The notes under the pieces are model-generated. The model ran no database searches. It was not told where the DNA came from and saw nothing but the letters and a program-made list of their open reading frames with translations. Both the position numbers and the translations under genes were made by a program. Of a stretch of DNA of 64,000 bases, positions 1 to 7,042 are shown one piece after another (the first letter of the stretch is position 1; every line of letters begins with the position of its first letter). Origin of the DNA: Microbacterium fluvii (lineage in GTDB: Bacteria; Actinomycetota; Actinomycetes; Actinomycetales; Microbacteriaceae); NCBI RefSeq assembly GCF_025515205.1, contig NZ_JAOPFX010000001.1:682001-746000 (forward strand), written 5' to 3'.

Positions 1-805
1 GATAGGCGAAGTACAGCCACTGCACGGCCTCGCGGGCGGTGGTGGCCGGGCCCGAGATGTCGTAGCCGTAGGAGGCGGCCATCGTCTTGAGCTCGCCGAG
101 CGCGCGGATCTGCTCCGCGTGCTCTTCGCGCATGCGCAGGTTCTCTTCGCTGAAGCCGGCGGTGTCGATGCCCAGCTTGTCGATCTTCTTCGCGGCGATC
201 AGCGCGTCGACGCCGTAGAGGGCGACACGGCGGTAATCGCCGATGATGCGGCCGCGGCCGTAGGCGTCGGGAAGGCCCGTGATGACGTGCGAGCTGCGGG
301 CGGCGCGCACCGACGGCGGGTACAGGTCGAAGACGCCCTCGTTGTGCGTCTTGCGGTAGGTCGTGAAGACCGTGCGCAGCGTCTCGTCGACCTCGTAGCC
401 GTAGGTCTGCAGCGCCCCCTCGACCATGCGCCATCCGCCGTTGGGCATGATGGCGCGCTTGAGCGGGGCATCCGTCTGCAGCCCGACGATGATCTCGTCG
501 TCCTGTGCGATGTACCCAGGGCCGTGCGCCGTGATGCCCGCGGGGGTGTGCGGGTCGACGTCGTACACGCCCTTCTCCCGCTCGACGGGGAACATCGCAC
601 TGAGGCGGTCCCAGATTCCCGTCGTGCGTGCCGTCGGCCCCTGAAGGAACGACGCATCCCCGGAGAAGGGCGAGTAGTTGTGCTGGATGAAGTCGCGGAC
701 GTCGATGGCGTCCTGCCACGGTCCTGCGGTGAATCCGTTCCACGCCGCGGGGGCGGCGTCGGTGTGGTCTGTGGCGGCGGTGGCCGCGGGGGTCATGGTG
801 CTCAT
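1..805 (-). CDS. pflB: Pyruvate formate-lyase (formate acetyltransferase), N-terminal part
   Basis: Only the first 268 codons lie in the window; the gene runs off the left edge. The translation starts MSTMTPAATAATDHTDAAPAAWNG and contains family-typical stretches such as FIQHNYSPFSGDASFLQGPT, GLPDAYGRGRIIGDYRRVALYG and YGYDISGPATTAREAVQWLYF. PflB cleaves pyruvate with CoA to acetyl-CoA and formate by a glycyl-radical mechanism; the catalytic Cys pair and radical Gly lie outside the window. The start was chosen for the AGGGAAG ribosome site just upstream; an alternative ATG lies 3 codons inside. A TTGACT hexamer (901-906, minus) may be the -35, and a palindrome sits at 977-993. An anaerobic enzyme is unusual in a mostly aerobic lineage. 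Confidence 0.93.
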   Translation of the reverse strand, partial: MSTMTPAATAATDHTDAAPAAWNGFTAGPWQDAIDVRDFIQHNYSPFSGDASFLQGPTARTTGIWDRLSAMFPVEREKGVYDVDPHTPAGITAHGPGYIAQDDEIIVGLQTDAPLKRAIMPNGGWRMVEGALQTYGYEVDETLRTVFTTYRKTHNEGVFDLYPPSVRAARSSHVITGLPDAYGRGRIIGDYRRVALYGVDALIAAKKIDKLGIDTAGFSEENLRMREEHAEQIRALGELKTMAASYGYDISGPATTAREAVQWLYFAY

Positions 806-976
806 GTCGCTTCCCTGTCCTTGTGGGACCCGGTCGCGTCGGGTGGTTACCCGGGGATGGCGGTGCTCCGCCCGGCGTGCCTGGTGCTCTTCCTGCGTCC
901 AGTCAACCGCGTGTGCGCGGATCTGTTCCGAACGTGCACGAGGGGCACAGACGATGTGGGCGGGCCACGCTGATCT

Positions 977-993
977 TTGTGGTCAGACCACAA
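977..993. promoter_or_regulatory. 17-bp palindrome, candidate FadR/GntR-type operator
   Basis: TTGTGGTCAGACCACAA is a perfect 8+1+8 inverted repeat between the stop of the MurE-like gene and the pflB start, about 70 bp upstream of the candidate pflB -35. Its core TGGTCNGACCA matches the TNGTNNNACNA pattern bound by FadR-subfamily GntR regulators such as LldR and PdhR. The one-base loop and lack of a T-run argue against a terminator. Which protein binds it is unknown. Confidence 0.5.
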
Positions 994-1003
994 GAGGATG
1001 CTG

Positions 1004-2620
1004 TCAGTCCTCCGGCGGGTACGGCACCGGCCAATGCGGGTCCGGCACCGGCCATCCGGCCGCCTTGAGCGCGCGGCGGGCGAGCTCGCGCGCGGAGTAC
1101 GGAGTGCGCACTCCGCGGATGTCGCGGTAGTCCTGGTGGCCGGGGCCGGCCCAGAGGATCGCGTCTCCCGAGCCTACGAGCTTGACGGCCTCGACGATGG
1201 CGACCTCGGGCGGCGAGAACTCGTGGATCTCGGCGTCGGGTCGCGCGCGGCGCGCGCCCTCGATGAGGGTGGCGCGGATGCCGGAGGGCTCCTCGAACCG
1301 AGGATGGTGGTCGGTGATGACCAGGATGTCGCTGCCTTCGACGGCGGTGCGGCCCATGTCGTGGCGCTTGGTCGCATCGCGGTCGCCGTCGGCGCCGACG
1401 AGCATGAGCACCGTGCCGGGGGTCACCCGACGGATCGCGGCGAGGGTCTTCTCGAAGGCGTCGGGGGAGTGCCCGAAGTCGACGTAGACGGCGGGCCCCT
1501 CGGGGCCGGAGACCAGCTGCGTGCGCCCGGGCAGGTAGGCGTCGATGCGCCGCCCGTCGAGGGCTGCGACGAGCGACTCCCACGTGTAGCCGCCCTCGAG
1601 GATCATCACGATCGCGAGGCCCGCGTTGGCGGCCATGTGCCTGCCGATGACCGGCACGACGGTCTCGAGGCTCCGGCCGTCGCTCGCGGCGAGGCGGAAC
1701 CGGGTGCCGTCGGGCTTCTCGTCGAGGATCTCGACGGTCCAGTCGGCTGCGGCCGCGGCAGCCGCATCCGTCGCGATGTCGGGCGTGCCGACCGTGACGA
1801 AGGGCACTTCGCATCGCTCGACGACCTCGGCGCTGTAGGGCGAGTCGAGGCTGATGACGGCACGGCGGGAGCGATCGGGGCGGAAGAGGGGGAGCTTGGC
1901 CTCGAAGTACTCGCGCATGTCGGCGTAGTCGTCGAGGTGGTCGTGGCTGAGGTTGGTGAAGCCTGCGACGTCGAAGACGATGCCGTCGACCCGGCGGCGG
2001 CTGAGAGCCTGCGCGCTCACCTCGACGGTGACGGCCTCGACGCCGCGCTCGCGCATGAGCGCCAGCAGGGCGTGCATCTCGTAGGCCTCGGGCGTCGTCA
2101 GTCGCGACACGATGATCTGTCCGGCGATGTGGCGCTCTGCGGTGGAGCTGAGCCCCGTGACGACTCCGAGCTGACCGAGGATGCCCTCGAGCAGATGCGA
2201 CACACTCGTCTTGCCGTTGGTGCCCGTCGTGCCGAAGAGGGTCGGCAGGTCGTCGTCGCGACCGGTCGAATAGACCCAGGCGGACAGCGCGCCGAGCACA
2301 CCCCGAGGGTCGTCGACGAGCACGACGGGGAGCCCGGCCGATGCGGCGGCGTCGGCCCCCGCCGCGTCGGTGACGACGGCCACGGCGCCCTTGTCGGCGG
2401 CGGCCTGCGCGAACTCCGCGCCGTGGCGCGTGCCGCCCTGCACGGCGACGAACACGTCGCCGGGGCGGAGGTCTGCCGTGGCGAGGGTCAGCCCGGTCAG
2501 CTCGACGCCGGAGAGGTCGCCGCGCACGCCGGTGCCGAAGCGCTCTGCGAGGTCTGAGAGCGTGTGGGTGGGCGGGGCATCCGGGCGCAGCACGGGAGGC
2601 AGGTTCGGGGTGTCAGCCAT
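1004..2620 (-). CDS. murE: MurE-type Mur ligase (UDP-MurNAc-tripeptide synthetase-like)
   Basis: This 538-residue cytoplasmic ligase has all three Mur ligase regions: an N-terminal UMP-binding part, the ATP-binding loop GTTGTNGKTS near residue 130, FTNLSHDHLDDY with the carbamylated-lysine region REYFEAKLPLF, and the C-terminal LPGRTQLV, DFGHSPDAFEKTL and GPGHQDYRDI segments. MurE adds the third amino acid of the peptidoglycan stem peptide. The residue-3 specificity motif, DNPR in diaminopimelate enzymes, reads DHHPR here. The start at MADTPNLPP follows a GGGAAGG ribosome site; an ATG 11 codons upstream is less likely. It is not within a division/cell-wall cluster, so it may be a second paralogue. 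The ligase fold is certain, the amino acid used is not. Confidence 0.85.
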   Translation of the reverse strand: MADTPNLPPVLRPDAPPTHTLSDLAERFGTGVRGDLSGVELTGLTLATADLRPGDVFVAVQGGTRHGAEFAQAAADKGAVAVVTDAAGADAAASAGLPVVLVDDPRGVLGALSAWVYSTGRDDDLPTLFGTTGTNGKTSVSHLLEGILGQLGVVTGLSSTAERHIAGQIIVSRLTTPEAYEMHALLALMRERGVEAVTVEVSAQALSRRRVDGIVFDVAGFTNLSHDHLDDYADMREYFEAKLPLFRPDRSRRAVISLDSPYSAEVVERCEVPFVTVGTPDIATDAAAAAAADWTVEILDEKPDGTRFRLAASDGRSLETVVPVIGRHMAANAGLAIVMILEGGYTWESLVAALDGRRIDAYLPGRTQLVSGPEGPAVYVDFGHSPDAFEKTLAAIRRVTPGTVLMLVGADGDRDATKRHDMGRTAVEGSDILVITDHHPRFEEPSGIRATLIEGARRARPDAEIHEFSPPEVAIVEAVKLVGSGDAILWAGPGHQDYRDIRGVRTPYSARELARRALKAAGWPVPDPHWPVPYPPED

Positions 2621-2659
2621 AGCCTTCCCATCCTCGCACGGAGCCCCGCCCACCGCGGG

Positions 2660-3370
2660 TCAGACCTTGCGGCGGCGCAGGGCCACGAACAGGGCGGCGA
2701 GGCCCGCGACCAGGCCGCCGGCGGCGAGCCAGCGGGCGACCGGGTCGGACGTCGCCGACGCCTCGTCGGAGGCGGATGCGGTCTCCTCCGCGTGCTCGGA
2801 ATGCTCGTCGGCCTCTGCCGTGGCCGTGCCGTGGTCGTGCTCGTCGGTGGCCTCCGCGACGGCCCCGATCACGACCACCGGAGCGGGAGCCTCGAGGTCG
2901 TCTTCGGTCTGGCCTTCTTCTGCGACCTCGGTCCACGCGGTCTCACCGTCGACGCACTCCTGCGTCACGGGGAAGGGGATGCTCGTGTCGGCGGCATCCG
3001 TCGCGATGTCGGCATCGAGCGAGACCGACGCCGAGATGCCCGATTCGATCGGGTTCACGGCCGTGTAGGTCACCTGCGCCGTCGTGCCGTCGTCTCGGAG
3101 TTCGCGGCTGATCGTCCACGCGCCGTCGAGCACGGGCGTGGCGTTGGTGACCGTGTCGGGCATGTCGATGACCAGGGCGGTGGTCGGGGAGTCGTCGCAG
3201 CCGTGGCTGAACGAGAAGGTGAGGCGGGTCGAGGCGCCGGCCGACGCCTCGTCGGGGGTCACGTGGACGTGCGCCGAGGCCGCCAGGGGAGCGGCGAGGG
3301 CAAGGGCGAGGCCGGCGGTGGCGCCGAGGGCGATGCGGGCGCGACGGCGCGCAGGAGTGATTTCGTGCAT
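2660..3370 (-). CDS. YcnI-family (DUF1775) copper-associated surface protein
   Basis: The 236-residue protein has a signal peptide ending ...LAAPLAASA and a mature chain that begins HVHVTPDEAS. The N-terminal His and the HGC(D)DSPTT segment are typical of YcnI proteins, in which the terminal His and nearby residues bind Cu(II). The middle is the DUF1775 beta-sandwich, followed by a His/Glu-rich linker (EHDHGTATAEADEHSEH), one membrane helix and a RRRKV tail, so the domain is anchored outside the cell. The next gene upstream on this strand encodes a Met/His-containing membrane protein, and a joint role in copper handling is inferred. Confidence 0.85.
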   Translation of the reverse strand: MHEITPARRRARIALGATAGLALALAAPLAASAHVHVTPDEASAGASTRLTFSFSHGCDDSPTTALVIDMPDTVTNATPVLDGAWTISRELRDDGTTAQVTYTAVNPIESGISASVSLDADIATDAADTSIPFPVTQECVDGETAWTEVAEEGQTEDDLEAPAPVVVIGAVAEATDEHDHGTATAEADEHSEHAEETASASDEASATSDPVARWLAAGGLVAGLAALFVALRRRKV

Positions 3371-3442
3371 TGTTCTTCCGGTTTCAGATGAGGGTTCCGC
3401 GGGTTCGCGGACGGATGCGCGGGCGCGCAGCCGAAGGAGCGG

Positions 3443-4009
3443 TCAGCGCTCCGGTGGCCCTCTGCGGAAGATGTCGGTGGAGTGCACCGGCTGCGGCACG
3501 CGGGCGACGGCCGGGCGGATCAGGCGCAGCGAGACCGCCTCGAGCGGAGCGAGGTCGGCGGCCGCGGCCGGCAGCAGTCGCACGATGCCGCGGGCGATGG
3601 CGCGCAGCATCCGCTCGCCGCGGTGCAGGGCGATCACCGTCACGAGGGCGGCGACGAGGTGATGCGCCGTCATCTGGGCGTCGGGCACGAGGGTCGCGCC
3701 GCCCATCGGCATCGACGACAGGGCGCCGTGGTGCAAGTGTGCGACGGCTCCGGGGGCCGCCGTGCCCACGAGGGCGAAGGCGACGTGGAACAGCGCCTGG
3801 CTCACGAGCACCGCGAGCGACATGCCCCAGACCGTCAGCCGACGCCCGACGGCGACGGCGGCGAGCGGCCACGCGAGCAGCACGGCGGCGACCATCAGCC
3901 AGGCCGACGGAGCGCCGCCGCCGGCGAGCGTATGCGCGGCCGCGGAGGCGATCACGGCGACCGAGGCTGCCGCGCCGCCGCGGAGCACGCGCAGCTGCCG
4001 GGTCGTCAC
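3443..4009 (-). CDS. Small polytopic membrane protein next to YcnI
   Basis: This 188-residue product starts with GTG (VTTRQLRVLRGG), preceded by GAGGGTAGG at a workable distance. It has about four hydrophobic helices and an external-looking loop HLHHGALSSMPMGG rich in His and Met, then MTAHHLVAALVTVIALHRGER and an Arg-rich tail. I do not recognise a named family. It probably forms a transcription unit with the YcnI gene 72 bp downstream; the His/Met loop would fit copper binding, but that is inference. Its start region faces the rip gene across only 48 bp. Confidence 0.7.
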   Translation of the reverse strand: MTTRQLRVLRGGAAASVAVIASAAAHTLAGGGAPSAWLMVAAVLLAWPLAAVAVGRRLTVWGMSLAVLVSQALFHVAFALVGTAAPGAVAHLHHGALSSMPMGGATLVPDAQMTAHHLVAALVTVIALHRGERMLRAIARGIVRLLPAAAADLAPLEAVSLRLIRPAVARVPQPVHSTDIFRRGPPER

Positions 4010-4057
4010 AGCGACGAGCCTACCCTCGGCCAATTCAGAGGAGCGCGCGGGTACCGT

Positions 4058-5335
4058 GTGGCTGTGACCGTCATCGCCTTCGTCGTCGGAGTCGTGCTGC
4101 TCGTGGTCGGCCTCGCCGCCTCGATCGCTCTGCACGAGGTGGGCCATCTCGTGCCCGCCAAGACCTTCGGCGTGCGCGTCGGCCAGTACATGATCGGCTT
4201 CGGCCCGACTCTGTGGTCGCGCCGCCGCGGCGAGACCGAATACGGCTTCAAGGCCATTCCGCTCGGCGGCTACATCTCGATGGCGGGAATGTACCCGCCC
4301 TCGCGGGCCGAGGGGCGCGCCGGCGGCGGCTTCTTCGCCACGATGGTGCAGGACGCCCGCACCGCCAACGACGAGACGCTCGACGGCGACGACGGCGAGC
4401 GCGTCTTCTACCGGCTGCCGGTCTACCAGCGCGTCATCGTGATGCTCGGCGGGCCGCTCATGAACCTCGTGCTGGCCATCGTGCTGTTCACGGTGCTGCT
4501 CAGCGGCATCGGCCTGCAGACGGCGACGACCACCGTCGCCTCGTTGTCGGAGTGCGTGCCGGCGACGGTGGGTGCGGAGTGCACGGCGCAGGACCCCGCG
4601 GCGCCCTCGCAGGCGGCGGGCCTCGAGCCCGGTGACGTCATCGTGTCGGTCGACGGCACGCCGGTCTCGACGTTCGCCGAGGCCTCCGCGATCATCCAGG
4701 CCTCGCCGGGCGAGCAGCTGACCCTTGTCGTCGAGCGCGACGGGGCCCAGCAGACGCTCACGGCGACGCCGGCGACGATCTCTTCGACGGATGCCGACGG
4801 CCAGACCACTCAGATCGGCTTCCTCGGCATCGCGCCCACGGCCGAATACGTGCGCCAGCCGATCACGGCGGGCCCGCAGGCCGCCTTCGAGAACGTCGCG
4901 GCCGTCGCCGAGGTGATCTGGCAGCTGCCGATCAAGGTGTGGGACACCGCCGTCGACCTCGTCACCGGTCAGGAGCGCGACCCCAACGGCCCGCTCAGCG
5001 TCGTCGGCGCGGGCGTGCTCGCCGGAGAGGTCGCCTCGGCGGACGCCCCCGTGCTCAACCGCGTCGCGGGGATCCTGGGGCTGCTGGCCTCGCTCAACAT
5101 CGCCCTGTTCGTCTTCAACCTCATCCCCCTCCTGCCCCTCGACGGCGGGCACGTCGTCGTAGCCCTGTGGGACGGCCTCAAGCGTGCGTGGGCGAAGCTG
5201 TTCCGCCGTCCACCGCCGAAGCCGGTGGATGCGACCAAGCTCGTGCCGCTGACCTTCGTCGTGGTGATCGGGCTGATCGTCATGGGGGCCGTGCTGATCC
5301 TCGCCGACATCTTCAATCCGGTCTCGCTCTTCTGA
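4058..5335 (+). CDS. Site-2 intramembrane zinc protease (Rip1/RseP family)
   Basis: The 425-residue protein starts with a membrane helix carrying HEVGH (zinc ligands, general base Glu) near residue 28, then GLQTATTTVASL after a second helix, a PDZ domain (SQAAGLEPGDVIVSVDGTPV) in the middle, and a C-terminal pair of helices with NLIPLLPLDGG, which supplies the third zinc ligand. Such proteases cut transmembrane anti-sigma factors and related substrates. The GTG at 4058 is chosen as closest to AGAGGAG (4037-4043), although the gap is long; GTG at 4064 is possible. In many actinobacteria the gene lies between dxr and ispG; here dxr is absent and ispG lies 5 kb downstream. Confidence 0.93.
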   Translation: MAVTVIAFVVGVVLLVVGLAASIALHEVGHLVPAKTFGVRVGQYMIGFGPTLWSRRRGETEYGFKAIPLGGYISMAGMYPPSRAEGRAGGGFFATMVQDARTANDETLDGDDGERVFYRLPVYQRVIVMLGGPLMNLVLAIVLFTVLLSGIGLQTATTTVASLSECVPATVGAECTAQDPAAPSQAAGLEPGDVIVSVDGTPVSTFAEASAIIQASPGEQLTLVVERDGAQQTLTATPATISSTDADGQTTQIGFLGIAPTAEYVRQPITAGPQAAFENVAAVAEVIWQLPIKVWDTAVDLVTGQERDPNGPLSVVGAGVLAGEVASADAPVLNRVAGILGLLASLNIALFVFNLIPLLPLDGGHVVVALWDGLKRAWAKLFRRPPPKPVDATKLVPLTFVVVIGLIVMGAVLILADIFNPVSLF

Positions 5336-5351
5336 GATTCTTCGCCGGCGG

Positions 5352-5380
5352 TGTCGAAATCGTCCTTGCCCGTTCGCTGC
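5352..5380 (+). promoter_or_regulatory. Candidate ECF42-dependent promoter
   Basis: TGTCGA at 5352-5357 matches the conserved -35 element I recall for ECF42 sigma factors, and CGTTC follows at 5371-5375, somewhat close for a standard ECF spacer. It lies 60 bp before a DGPF gene coupled to an ECF42 sigma gene, the expected autoregulated target. Confidence 0.4.
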
Positions 5381-5418
5381 AGCAGTGACACGGTTCCCAT
5401 GGACGAAAGGACACTGCC

Positions 5419-5778
5419 GTGAAGTACGTCATCATGTTCACCTCCACCCCCGAGCTCGACGCCCAGGTCTCTCCCGAGGCCGGCCAGGAGCTCTACGGCC
5501 GCGTCTACACCTGGTTCCAGGAGCACGACGCCGACATCACCGACGGCGGAGCTGAACTGCTGCCCGCCGACACCGCCACGACCGTCCGCGGCGGGGGTGT
5601 CGTCGTCGACGGTCCCTTCTCGGAGGCCAAGGAGGTCATCGGCGGCTTCAGCATCATCGATGTCGCCGACATGGACGCCGCCGTCACGCTCGTGAAGAGC
5701 TGGCCGATGCTCGAGCTGCCGGGCACCTCGGTCGAGATCCGGCCGATCGTCACCGACTACAGCCAGTTCGAGCAGTGA
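5419..5778 (+). CDS. YciI-like DGPF-domain protein
   Basis: This 119-residue protein begins MKYVIMFTSTPEL (GTG start after GAAAGGAC) and has the hallmark DGPFSEAKEVIGGF near residue 65, the DGPF motif that names this YciI-like ferredoxin-fold family. The chemical function of DGPF proteins is not established. Its stop codon overlaps the ATG of the following ECF42 sigma factor gene (TGATG), and such pairs are a recognised conserved module, so co-expression and a shared function are expected. Confidence 0.9.
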   Translation: MKYVIMFTSTPELDAQVSPEAGQELYGRVYTWFQEHDADITDGGAELLPADTATTVRGGGVVVDGPFSEAKEVIGGFSIIDVADMDAAVTLVKSWPMLELPGTSVEIRPIVTDYSQFEQ

Positions 5779-7019
5779 TGACGACGGATGCCGCGGCTGC
5801 GGGCGACGAGAGCGCCAGGGCCGCGGCATCCGATCGCGACCTCGCCCGCGTCGTGCGCGCCGAGCACGCGCGCATCGTGCGAGCGCTGACGGCCTCGACC
5901 GGCAGCCTCGACGTGGCCGAGGAAGCGGCCGCGCAGGCCGTCGAAGAGGCGCTGCGCACCTGGCGGGTGCGCGGAGTGCCGCCGAACCCCGGCGCGTGGC
6001 TGCTGCAGACCGCCCGCCACGACGCGATCGACCGGCTTCGCCGCGAGAAGACGCTGCGCGCGAAGCTGCCACTGCTGGCCGAGGAGCCCGGCCACGATGT
6101 CGACGACGAGCCCGACGAGCGCCTGCCGCTGCTGTTCGGCTGCTGCCACCCTGCGCTCGCGCCCGAGGCGCAGCTCGCGCTCACGCTCCGCGCCGTGCTC
6201 GGCGTCACGACGGCGCAGATCGCGAGGGCCACGATCGAGCCGGAGGCCACCGTCGGTCAGCGGATCTCGCGGGCCAAGCGCAAGATGGCGGCTGCGGCGA
6301 TCCCGCTGCGCATCCCCGAACCGGCGGAGCGCGCCGAGCGCCTCGACATCGTGCTGGCCGTCGTGTCGGTGATGTACGACGCGGCCCACTTCGCCCCCGG
6401 CGCCGATGCGGCCGCCGACCGCGACCTCGCCGACGATGCACTGTGGCTCGCGGGGGTCGTGGCGCAGGAGCTGCCGCGCGAGGCCGAGGCGGCGGGCCTG
6501 CACGCCCTGCTGCTGTTCCACCGCGCGAGGGAGCGGGCGCGCGCGGTCGATGGGGAGCTCGTGCTGCTGGGCGAACAGGACCGCTCGCGGTGGGACGCGG
6601 ACCTGATCGCGCGGGCCAGAGCAGAGCTCGAGCGGGCGGCGGCGCTGCGCTCGCCGGGGCGGTGGCAGTTGCACGCGGCGATCGCGGCCTGCCATTGCGA
6701 TGCCACGAGCGCCGCCGACACCGACTGGCTGCAGATGCTCGTGCTCTACGACATGCTGCTCGGCTACGACCCGTCGCCCATCGTGCGCCTCAACCGGGCC
6801 GTCGTGCTCGCCGAGGTCGCGGGAGCGGTGCCCGCGCTCGCCGAGGTCGAGGCGCTGCGCGGCGCGCTGGATCGGTACCGCCTGTGGCACGCCGTGCGGG
6901 CGCGGATGCTGCGCGCCGCAGGCCGCGACGACGACGCGCTCGCCGCCGACCTGCGTGCGCTCGAGCTGACGGCCAACGACGCCGAGCGGCGCCTCATCGA
7001 GCGCCGCCTCGCCCGCTGA
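5778..7019 (+). CDS. ECF42-group RNA polymerase sigma factor with C-terminal extension
   Basis: The 413-residue protein starts with sigma region 2 (VVRAEHARIVRALTASTG) and region 4 (LTLRAVLGVTTAQIARA, AEATVGQRISRAKRK), followed by a long helical, TPR-like extension of about 220 residues. Family signatures are LPLLFGCCHPAL, EQDRSRWD and LNRAVVLAEVAG. ECF42 factors have no classic anti-sigma factor and are genetically linked to DGPF proteins, as here. The ATG overlapping the upstream stop was preferred to a GTG one codon earlier. The gene ends 23 bp from the convergent anthranilate synthase gene. Confidence 0.92.
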   Translation: MTTDAAAAGDESARAAASDRDLARVVRAEHARIVRALTASTGSLDVAEEAAAQAVEEALRTWRVRGVPPNPGAWLLQTARHDAIDRLRREKTLRAKLPLLAEEPGHDVDDEPDERLPLLFGCCHPALAPEAQLALTLRAVLGVTTAQIARATIEPEATVGQRISRAKRKMAAAAIPLRIPEPAERAERLDIVLAVVSVMYDAAHFAPGADAAADRDLADDALWLAGVVAQELPREAEAAGLHALLLFHRARERARAVDGELVLLGEQDRSRWDADLIARARAELERAAALRSPGRWQLHAAIAACHCDATSAADTDWLQMLVLYDMLLGYDPSPIVRLNRAVVLAEVAGAVPALAEVEALRGALDRYRLWHAVRARMLRAAGRDDDALAADLRALELTANDAERRLIERRLAR

Positions 7020-7042
7020 GCGGGCGCCCATGTGGCACCTGA

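Noticed and set aside
1004..2557. Long plus-strand open frames opposite the MurE-like gene
   Set aside because: They lack family motifs and have the Arg/Gly/Val bias of antisense frames in GC-rich DNA, whereas the minus strand has full Mur ligase motifs.
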